Both the position numbers and the translations under genes were made by a program. Below, piece by piece: positions 52,787 to 61,243 of a DNA stretch of 64,000 nt. How positions within the stretch are numbered: position 1 is the first letter of the stretch; the number at the start of each line of letters is the position of its first letter. The notes under the pieces were generated by a model, which worked only from the letters and a program-made list of their open reading frames with translations, did no database searches and was not told the origin of the DNA. The DNA lies in assembly GCF_963678635.1 (NCBI RefSeq), contig NC_087065.1, positions 48,238,381-48,302,380 on the forward strand, written 5' to 3'. The DNA comes from Symsagittifera roscoffensis. Its lineage: Eukaryota; Xenacoelomorpha; Acoela; Convolutidae.

Positions 52787-55700
52787 CGCACAGCGTTGAT
52801 ACAAACAACCTTAGATGGCGCAGCCCAAAAATGGTTTTCAGTACTACCTCAAGAAATAAAATCAAACTGGAAAAGATTTACACAAGAATTTTCAAAAATG
52901 TTTGACTCCGAAAGAAACAAACAACAACAAAGAGTTTTATGTAATGAAATTCGCAGATTACCAAACGAAACCATCAAACCAAATAGCAGTAAGAATCGAA
53001 ACACTAGTTCGAAAAGCATATTCACTACACTAAATACACACGACTATAAAAACACTAAGATGACAGAAATCTTAATGATGACCTTAACACCACAATTAAG
53101 GAAAATAGCAATAAAAAAGAGAGCATCCCATCCTTCTTCAATTCGAGAACCCGATTTAGATTTTAGAAAACTAGTAGACAAACTAGAACAAGCAGAAATC
53201 ACGATGAAACTAGAAGAAACGGAGAATTTGAAATTACAATACGTTAACAAAATTGAAACGACTCCCACTAATATTAATAATATACAAGAATCAGAAACAG
53301 ATCTCGTTGAAAAAATCACTGAAATACTCAATATTTACGAAAAGAACCCGAACTTTAAAGGCAAACCATCTTTCAAGAAATGGTGTAATTATTGCCGACG
53401 ATACGGACATAGTATTTCCGAATGTAGACAAAAACAGCAAGATAGTCAAAATAAACCTCAAAAATACAAAGAACCAAATAAATCATTTTATCAATACATG
53501 AAAAAAGATCAAAATCTACCAAACAAAAATGTATACAGCAACAACAGTTCAGGAAAACCACTCCCGAACAATACAAGCTATACAAGAAATCAATCTCCAT
53601 ATAACTCAAGTTATAGAGGAAGATCACCAGAACGAAGAAACACGTATAATTCATCACAAAATCACTACAATAGACCGAATAGTCGAAATAACTACTCCAG
53701 ATCAAATTCAAATACACAACGATTTGTTTCTAGATCTAATTCCCAATCAAGAAATAACTACTATCCAAACAACCAATCACGAAATTCATCATACAATAGG
53801 AATAGAAACTACTCCTATAATAGAAATAGAAGTTATTCAAACAATCGAAATCAGAATTACCCGAACAATCGATCAAGGAATAACTCATATAATAGATCGA
53901 ACTATAACAGACAAAACAATAATTACCAAAACAGATCGCGAAATAATTCACAAAATCGACACCCAAGTTATAATAATCGTTATAGAAAATATTCCCAATC
54001 ACCACACCGGAATAATAATCACTACAATAACTCTAATAATCGTCATAGAAGTAGTACACCTAAACATCAAAGACAAATCAATCAAGTACAAGCTAACCCA
54101 GAAACAACATCAGACCCCCCAGGTATTGATGACACAGTAACTGATACGTTACAACTTAATCAAATAAACTGTACATCATCAGATTCAGAAAGTGATACTG
54201 AAAACACTCTTGCTATCAATATGATAAAAGTCGAAAATGACTATGAATCTGTCATATATGAACAACCCTTTCCATCACACATATATGAAAATCAATCAGA
54301 ATTTCTTCAAAATCATTACACTACACCCATAAATTCCACACCAACGACGCAAGAAACAAACGAGATTAACACTACAGATCAAACCAATAAAAATACCAAA
54401 ACAAAATGCTTGAATACAAACCACATTTATCAAAATATACAAAAAGAACAACCCAAAGAAAAAATTTGGACAATACCATTTCTGTTAGAAAGCCCAAGAA
54501 ATAAAGAATTTCAACCACCAGACCTTGAAATAGATTTTTTAATTGATTCAGGAGCAGAATCAAACATAATAAACATTCCCACATGGAATGAAATAAAAAC
54601 TTTACACCCAAAGCTAACACCTCTTGAAACCTCCAGTAAGTTAGCGACAGCACAAGGATCAACATTGATAAACTACGGAAAAATCCAATTATTTCTCCTC
54701 CCTACCAGAACAATGGAGCAAAGCAAACTTCTAAACAAGCCATTTAAACAAATATTCCATATTACTGATATTAAATATAACATCATTGGTATACCATTTA
54801 TTTCAAAGTATATACCAACAATTAACATACTAAATAGTAAAATATTAATCAAAGATAAATATACAAAAACAAAAGAAACATCATTAACATTTTTTCAAAG
54901 ATTAAATAAACAACCACCATTCTTTTCAAAATTTTATCCGATATTTAATCAACAAAGAAAACACCTGAAACCACTATCAGGAAACATCTATAATTTTTCA
55001 ATAAAACAAGTTCATCAATATGATAAAGAACAAAACAAACAAAAATTTTATATGTCAGATTTTGAATTCAAACCTATTCATAAATTTTTCAAAATTACAA
55101 TCTCTTCAATAAAATATTTGAAAAATTCGAATTCAGATATTATTTCCTTACATGTTTATAACAACACACCTTACCAAGTAACATTACCTTTAGGACTTTT
55201 AGGATATTGTGAAACTAACGCTACAATATCACCAATACACGAAAAAGCCTATCGCGTAAATAATATACTCCAATTACTAGATATTTGCCAATCTACAATT
55301 CTTAATGAAGAATTATCTATAAATAATATAATAAGTAACGAAAACAGAAATACGGATTATTTCACAAAAACTCCATATTTCAAACCTACATTCAACATCA
55401 GTAACTACACAGAGGACCAACAGAAATTTTTAACAATGTTTAATTTCCAACATTCACAAATAACACAAGACGAATTCGAAAAATTAGCCAAACAGCTAAT
55501 TAAATATTCATCAGTCTATGCAACATCAAAATTCGATGTTGGAAAAATCAGTTCATCACTACATCTCCCATTAAAACCAGACGCAGTTTTCAAAAAACAA
55601 AGAGCAAGTAAAGTACCAATTCACTTACATGATAAAGTAAACAGATTACTCGATATTTTAGAACAGTACAATATTATATCACCAGTTAATAAAGAAGAAC

Positions 55701-58700
55701 AACCAAAAGGCAACACATTCATCAACCCCGTTATCATTCTAGCTAAAGGAGAATCATTAAAAATCGTTCTCGATGCTAGATACCTCAATTCACTCATAGA
55801 TGAATCAAAATGTAATTGGCCCATTGAACCAATACAAGTTATTTTAACAAAAATAAACGGCAAATACTTCACAACCGCCGACATGAATAGTGCATACAAT
55901 CAAATGCCACTAGATGAACAATCACGACGTTTAACACAATTTGTTATCGGAAACCAACAATATGAATTCAACCGCTTATTCTATGGAATATCCATAGGAC
56001 CAGCAGCATTTTCAGCCTTTATGAGCAAAATTTTTAGACCACTAATACTCAAGAAAAACGCAATCACCTATTTAGACGATGTTTTTATGCAATCACAATC
56101 AAAAGACGAAATGTTCAAAGTTTTAGAAACATATCACCAAATACTTCAGAATGAAAATCTGAAGGCCGCCCCCGATAAATCACATTTCTTTTTGACAAGA
56201 GTTAAATTCTTAGGACATAACATAGAAAGAAAAACAATCACTCCACTGAAATCACGCATTGACGCTATTCAAAAACTTCAACCACCAACAAATAAAAAGA
56301 AAATCCAAGAGTTCCTTGGAATGTTAAACTTTTTAAGTAAATATGTTTATAAAATGCAATTATATCTACGACCATTTTACAACATCCTTAGACAACAAAA
56401 TAATTTTGAATGGAATACAGAACATCAAACACGATTCGAAGAAATAAAGAAACTTTTAACTGAACAAATTTCAAACACAATTCCAGACCCTGATCAACCA
56501 TTTTATGCAATGTGCGATGCTTCGAACTTTGGCATCGGCGCAGCATTATTACAATCACATAATGGTACAAATAAAATGAACCTAATATCAGCAAATTCTC
56601 GATTATTCACTCAAGCAGAGCTACGACTCTCAACTCTAATGAGAGAATGTACAGCCATAATATATACACTTACAGAATATGAATTTCTGATACTTGGATC
56701 AAAACATCCCACAGTTTTATTCACAGACCACAAACCAATCATCTTTCTTTTTACACAGAAATCTAACCCAAACCACCGAGTTTACAGATTTCAACTAATT
56801 CTAATGAAGTTTCCAAACTTACATATAGTTTGGACTGCAGGAAAAAATCTTGCATTACCAGACACCTTAAGTCGAAATACACCACCTGAATTACTTACAC
56901 GAAAAACAACAGTTGAAATACCCAAAAACATAAAATTCTACCTTGCAGAAAACGAAACATCACCTCGATTAGAATGCAAATATGCAGTTAAAACTGATAT
57001 TGAACAATCACAAATAAATAATTTACAACATTTCCCACTTTATTTAGATTGTCAAAATAATCATTATGAAGTTGACCTACTTGGAACATCAACTTTTAAA
57101 CCAATTCCATATTCTCAATGGATAAAAAATAACACCCAACAAAAACGAACAAAACAACACCTACCTAAAAAAGACCATTTTCCACTAATTGAAAAAGAAG
57201 ATTTAACTGATAAAATAAATTTATCAGGACCACAAACAAATGATTCAAAATACACAATAAATCAAGTTTTTGACCTTCACGACCCACTTGATACAATACC
57301 CTTATCTAAATTCGAAGTTGAACACATTTTTCTCCCCCCAACAGATACGATTACAATTTCAACACTGAAACAATATCAAAACCTTGACCCGATAATTCGA
57401 CAACTAAAATCATGGCACAAATATAAAACTAAACCTATCAAAGCAGATTCAACCATTCTAGGAAACAAAACACTCCTCCGATACTTTCGCAAATTTAACA
57501 ACACAACAATCAATGAAACTACAGACCTTTTAGAATACAATTTAAACGAATCCACAGTTCCCTGTCTCCCTATAAGTATGATTCTTATAGCTTTTAATAT
57601 TTCACATACACAAAATATTAAAGGACACTCTGGATCAGAAAAAACATATTCAAATTTTATACAAAATTTTTACTTCCCAAATGCACCAATTTGGATAAAA
57701 GTACTATGCAATGATTGTATAGTATGTCAGCTAAATAAACCTTACCCAAATCAAAAACAAGTAGCACAAATACAAGATTTTAAAGGACAAAGTTTATACT
57801 TTAATCACCGTATCTCATTTGATACTAAAGGACCAATTTCACCCTCATCAGAAGGAAACTCCTACATTATGGTAATTGTTGACGCATTTACACATTATGT
57901 AGCACTTAATCCAGTACCACATTGTAACGCTTATTACGCATACACAACACTCTATGAACACTGGATAGCAAAATTTGGACTACCAGAAATTTTAGTTACA
58001 GACAATGGTACAGAATTCATAAATAATGAAATAATAACACTATGTCATTTATACAACATTAAACACAAACCACGTACATCTCATGCACCTTGGACAAACG
58101 GCTTAGTCGAAGGTATGAACCGTTCATTACAAGAATATCTCAGATGTATCATCAACGGAAATGATACAAAATATACCGAATGGTCAGCAGATGTAAAATT
58201 ATTTCCCTTAGCATATAATTCACAAATTACGACAACTTTAGGAATGTCACCATACGAAATGGTTTTTAACCAAAAGCCACGCAAACCAATAATGTTTACA
58301 GCAAATTCACATAAAAACGCACAAGGTTATTGTCAACCAAATAAAGACTCAATTTGTTATAACCTACCTTTACATACACACGATGAAGATCATTTTCATC
58401 ACCCACAAATTCTTAAATTAGCCTCCGGTACACACACCGAATGGATTTTAAATAGAGATAAAAAACACAATGAAATTTATCAAAAAATAACAAAAAAGTT
58501 ATTACAAAGACAAAATATTAATGAACAAATCAATTCACGTTTTACACCAGCTTCCGATTTAAAAATTGGAACATTTGTTTTAATACCTAATTTTAATACT
58601 CACAAAGGAATTTCTAAAAAATTACAACCCCTCCGAAAAGGACCCTATCAAATAATTGAAAAACCCACAGATGTCACATATAAAATTATCGACTCAAACA

Positions 58701-59083
58701 AAAAAGAAATCGTTCAACATCGAAACAACCTATTACCTTATTACCCAAAAGAATACGCACTCCGCGAATTAACTCAATTATATTCTTTCACAGGATTAAA
58801 AATCAATCAAAATGAACCACATCTAAAAAACACAGAACAAAAAGATAACCCCACCGAAACTCAAAACACAAAACCAACCGCCACCAAAAACAATACACAA
58901 AATCATAAAGAATCTCCAAAACAAAGAAAAAATAGAAAAATGACAGAACAAATAATACCCCAAGAAGAAATAGACAAATCAGAACATAGAAAGACAACAA
59001 GACTCCGAAATCAACCACGTAAAAACTACAAAATGTTCATCCCCCAATCTAAAATATTAAAGAAAGTAGAATTTAAAAAGTAA
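52787..59083 (+). CDS. Gag-pol polyprotein (capsid end, CCHC, protease, RT, RNase H, integrase)
   Basis: About 2,095 codons without a stop, in frame with the preceding gag segment. Numbering from 52796: capsid-type gag to ~120, one CCHC knuckle (Cys197, Cys200, His205, Cys210), an N/R/S/Y-rich region (~240-430), retropepsin DSGA (Asp584), RT with YLDD at 1092-1095, and RNase H (MCDASNF, FTDHKPI, LPDTLS). The integrase has an HHCC finger (HTQNIKGHSG ... CNDCIVC) and the triad Asp1676, Asp1736, Glu1772 (D-59-D-35-E). A GPY-type module (RKGPYQI) follows, then a basic tail. Gag and pol share one frame, so no frameshift is needed. YLDD replaces the commoner YVDD/YIDD. The intact frame suggests recent activity. 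Confidence 0.92.
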   Translation, partial: RTALIQTTLDGAAQKWFSVLPQEIKSNWKRFTQEFSKMFDSERNKQQQRVLCNEIRRLPNETIKPNSSKNRNTSSKSIFTTLNTHDYKNTKMTEILMMTLTPQLRKIAIKKRASHPSSIREPDLDFRKLVDKLEQAEITMKLEETENLKLQYVNKIETTPTNINNIQESETDLVEKITEILNIYEKNPNFKGKPSFKKWCNYCRRYGHSISECRQKQQDSQNKPQKYKEPNKSFYQYMKKDQNLPNKNVYSNNSSGKPLPNNTSYTRNQSPYNSSYRGRSPERRNTYNSSQNHYNRPNSRNNYSRSNSNTQRFVSRSNSQSRNNYYPNNQSRNSSYNRNRNYSYNRNRSYSNNRNQNYPNNRSRNNSYNRSNYNRQNNNYQNRSRNNSQNRHPSYNNRYRKYSQSPHRNNNHYNNSNNRHRSSTPKHQRQINQVQANPETTSDPPGIDDTVTDTLQLNQINCTSSDSESDTENTLAINMIKVENDYESVIYEQPFPSHIYENQSEFLQNHYTTPINSTPTTQETNEINTTDQTNKNTKTKCLNTNHIYQNIQKEQPKEKIWTIPFLLESPRNKEFQPPDLEIDFLIDSGAESNIINIPTWNEIKTLHPKLTPLETSSKLATAQGSTLINYGKIQLFLLPTRTMEQSKLLNKPFKQIFHITDIKYNIIGIPFISKYIPTINILNSKILIKDKYTKTKETSLTFFQRLNKQPPFFSKFYPIFNQQRKHLKPLSGNIYNFSIKQVHQYDKEQNKQKFYMSDFEFKPIHKFFKITISSIKYLKNSNSDIISLHVYNNTPYQVTLPLGLLGYCETNATISPIHEKAYRVNNILQLLDICQSTILNEELSINNIISNENRNTDYFTKTPYFKPTFNISNYTEDQQKFLTMFNFQHSQITQDEFEKLAKQLIKYSSVYATSKFDVGKISSSLHLPLKPDAVFKKQRASKVPIHLHDKVNRLLDILEQYNIISPVNKEEQPKGNTFINPVIILAKGESLKIVLDARYLNSLIDESKCNWPIEPIQVILTKINGKYFTTADMNSAYNQMPLDEQSRRLTQFVIGNQQYEFNRLFYGISIGPAAFSAFMSKIFRPLILKKNAITYLDDVFMQSQSKDEMFKVLETYHQILQNENLKAAPDKSHFFLTRVKFLGHNIERKTITPLKSRIDAIQKLQPPTNKKKIQEFLGMLNFLSKYVYKMQLYLRPFYNILRQQNNFEWNTEHQTRFEEIKKLLTEQISNTIPDPDQPFYAMCDASNFGIGAALLQSHNGTNKMNLISANSRLFTQAELRLSTLMRECTAIIYTLTEYEFLILGSKHPTVLFTDHKPIIFLFTQKSNPNHRVYRFQLILMKFPNLHIVWTAGKNLALPDTLSRNTPPELLTRKTTVEIPKNIKFYLAENETSPRLECKYAVKTDIEQSQINNLQHFPLYLDCQNNHYEVDLLGTSTFKPIPYSQWIKNNTQQKRTKQHLPKKDHFPLIEKEDLTDKINLSGPQTNDSKYTINQVFDLHDPLDTIPLSKFEVEHIFLPPTDTITISTLKQYQNLDPIIRQLKSWHKYKTKPIKADSTILGNKTLLRYFRKFNNTTINETTDLLEYNLNESTVPCLPISMILIAFNISHTQNIKGHSGSEKTYSNFIQNFYFPNAPIWIKVLCNDCIVCQLNKPYPNQKQVAQIQDFKGQSLYFNHRISFDTKGPISPSSEGNSYIMVIVDAFTHYVALNPVPHCNAYYAYTTLYEHWIAKFGLPEILVTDNGTEFINNEIITLCHLYNIKHKPRTSHAPWTNGLVEGMNRSLQEYLRCIINGNDTKYTEWSADVKLFPLAYNSQITTTLGMSPYEMVFNQKPRKPIMFTANSHKNAQGYCQPNKDSICYNLPLHTHDEDHFHHPQILKLASGTHTEWILNRDKKHNEIYQKITKKLLQRQNINEQINSRFTPASDLKIGTFVLIPNFNTHKGISKKLQPLRKGPYQIIEKPTDVTYKIIDSNKKEIVQHRNNLLPYYPKEYALRELTQLYSFTGLKINQNEPHLKNTEQKDNPTETQNTKPTATKNNTQNHKESPKQRKNRKMTEQIIPQEEIDKSEHRKTTRLRNQPRKNYKMFIPQSKILKKVEFKK

Positions 59084-59685
59084 TTTTAACATTCTATACT
59101 TCACAATCTTGAAACCTCCGTAACATTTTTCATTTCCATTTTTCAAAATAACATGCTCACAAAGTACGCAATAATTCTAGTTCAAAATAGACCAATAGGA
59201 TTCATCCAATCCGCCACTTTCTCTAACTCAAACTAAGATCAATTAGACGAATAATCTAGAACTCCAGGCACATCTTTAACTATAACTTTACAACCTCCAG
59301 GTCAAAAATAAGCAAACCACTCCAACTTGACAGCTAAAATAAATATCACCATAATACCGTACCCCTCCCTTATCTAATAACCCAAAGATCAACAATATTT
59401 CCCCAACTCAGACCACGAATACCCCCAAAACAAATTTGATAACTTAGCCTAAAGTCACAAAATGAAGATTTTAATTAGCCTAAAGTATAAAAATCTCACC
59501 ATACCCCGGATCATTTGACAAACAAAAATAAAGAAAAGGACGACCTCCCAGTCACCATGAAAATTGCCCCCAACAATTTTTTACGAAACTCAACCCACTT
59601 GTCAAAAAACTAATAAATAATTCGACCACACTAGAAAATCGCCTCAAACAGCAAAAAAACATTCGACCAAGAGATCATTTCTTAA
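59084..59685 (+). other. Spacer between gag-pol and the small membrane ORFs
   Basis: A- and C-rich, G-poor, no ORF. It could hold a promoter or splice acceptor for downstream genes; none is demonstrable by eye. Confidence 0.4.
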
Positions 59686-59916
59686 ATGCTTTTCTCTCAA
59701 ACAGTCGCTCAAATATTTATCAATTTTAAACATTTTTTTTCAATACTTCAAGCCTTTATAATATTTCTTTTTGATATCATTGAATCTTTTCTAATAATCA
59801 TAATAATTTTTTGTAACATTTTTTTAATTTTCTACACAATAATTGAACTATTCCTCCAACTTTCCAAAACCCTTGAATATATCCACAGGTACGATTTTAA
59901 CAACTTGTCTAAATGA
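59686..59916 (+). CDS. Small membrane protein 1 (76 aa)
   Basis: ATG at 59686. Almost wholly hydrophobic: residues ~14-62 (ILQAFIIFLFDI..., FLIIIIIFCNIFLIFYTII) form two likely membrane helices. No family recognised. Its stop TGA (59914-59916) overlaps the next ATG (59913) as ATGA, so the two could be made from one RNA by termination-reinitiation. A viroporin-like or envelope-accessory role is only a guess. Confidence 0.55.
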   Translation: MLFSQTVAQIFINFKHFFSILQAFIIFLFDIIESFLIIIIIFCNIFLIFYTIIELFLQLSKTLEYIHRYDFNNLSK

Positions 59917-60101
59917 TACGAACAATTTTCAGTAGAACTGATATTTTTTTATTGTTTGTAATTTTCATAACATTTCTATTATCCCTCATTTTGACAATAT
60001 GTAAATGTATAAAGAAAGCAATCATCACATTTGCCCTAGCAACAATTTTTCTAATTCTTTTTTTAGAAGAATATTATAATAAACATAAACCTTCCCACTA
60101 A
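59913..60101 (+). CDS. Small membrane protein 2 (62 aa)
   Basis: ATG at 59913 inside the ATGA overlap with the previous ORF. Two hydrophobic helices (IFLLFVIFITFLLSLILTI and AIITFALATIFLILFL) separated by a basic Cys-containing turn (CKCIKKA), and a short charged tail. No family recognised. A pyrimidine-rich AG (ctttttttttag type, ending 60066) lies near its end and might be a splice acceptor for downstream genes. Confidence 0.55.
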   Translation: MIRTIFSRTDIFLLFVIFITFLLSLILTICKCIKKAIITFALATIFLILFLEEYYNKHKPSH

Positions 60102-60106
60102 AGTAA

Positions 60107-61243
60107 CAATTTAAAAATCCATCAAAAATTGCTACCCAACAGTCACAGAATCAGTCTTCACCGACATCATCCCAAGATAATCCAACACCACCTTCAACTA
60201 CTCAAAACCCTCAAACATCTACACGAATTTCTTTTCAAGACAATCCATACACTTTTGAAGAACGGCACGCTCGTTTATCTGAACCACTAGAACCAGTTCA
60301 ACGACAAGCATCCCTAAGTGAACCAACATATAATCTTTACCCAACACTACCACAAGAACTAAGTAGAATACGAAACCTTAGTCAAAACCAAAACACAGCA
60401 GAAATAAATAGACAAATTATACATCCTCGACGAAATAGAAATTTTCAAACTCCCCGAGTTCATTTTGATATACCTCAATCCCCAACACAAACCACTCCAG
60501 AAAACACCACTGGTATCACACCAGAAACTCCTACACTTTTTTCACAACGAAGCACTTCCAGTCTACCTTCAGACTACTTAGGTTCAACACCAACATCTGA
60601 ACAGATACGTGAAAATCCCTTTAACCCCCCAAACCTAACATCACGACTACCATATTGGACTACAAATTCATTCACACAAGGTGAACCAAATTTAGTCAAT
60701 GACCCCATAGATATTTCTACGGATACAACAACATCCTCATCACTACCAGAAACATTATCACTACCATCAACACCATCAATAAGTCAATTTTCACCACTAC
60801 CCTTTAACTTAAATTTTCCAAATAATCTCGACGCCAGATATCGAGAACAATCATCTGTAAATATTCCTTTAAGATTAGATTGGAATACATTCACAGCACC
60901 TCCACCATTATTTGGACAACATCAAGAAAGTAACCGCCTTCATAACTGGGCACTTAATAGATTACAATATCGCCAAGATATTCACAACGATATCCGTGAT
61001 CACAATATTCAAATACTCCAACAAAACAGTTTACAATTAAAGTTTGAAATCACAGTTAAGTTAAATAATATTACCCAACATCCCTACCCATTAAATCCAC
61101 CTAACATAACAGCTCAATCACTACCACCACCGTTTATAACTACTGAAGTAATATACAAATACGACAGATACACCAAAAACACAATTGGTTACATTACATT
61201 TTATAATCCATACTCAGGATTATCATACACATGTATATTCTAA
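60107..61243 (+). CDS. Methionine-free ORF of 378 codons
   Basis: Open from 60107 to TAA 61241-61243 with no ATG anywhere in frame. Composition is like the neighbouring genes (P, S, T, Q, N rich) and reading sense is clear (PTSSQDNPTPPSTTQNPQ; then a more ordered end, FEITVKLNNI ... YDRYTKNTIGYITFYNPYS). The preceding in-frame TAA at 60104 excludes simple extension upstream. It must use a non-AUG start or a spliced leader exon, or have lost its start. It overlaps the envelope ATG (61231) by 13 bases. No domain recognised. Confidence 0.6.
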   Translation, partial: QFKNPSKIATQQSQNQSSPTSSQDNPTPPSTTQNPQTSTRISFQDNPYTFEERHARLSEPLEPVQRQASLSEPTYNLYPTLPQELSRIRNLSQNQNTAEINRQIIHPRRNRNFQTPRVHFDIPQSPTQTTPENTTGITPETPTLFSQRSTSSLPSDYLGSTPTSEQIRENPFNPPNLTSRLPYWTTNSFTQGEPNLVNDPIDISTDTTTSSSLPETLSLPSTPSISQFSPLPFNLNFPNNLDARYREQSSVNIPLRLDWNTFTAPPPLFGQHQESNRLHNWALNRLQYRQDIHNDIRDHNIQILQQNSLQLKFEITVKLNNITQHPYPLNPPNITAQSLPPPFITTEVIYKYDRYTKNTIGYITFYNPYSGLSYTCIF

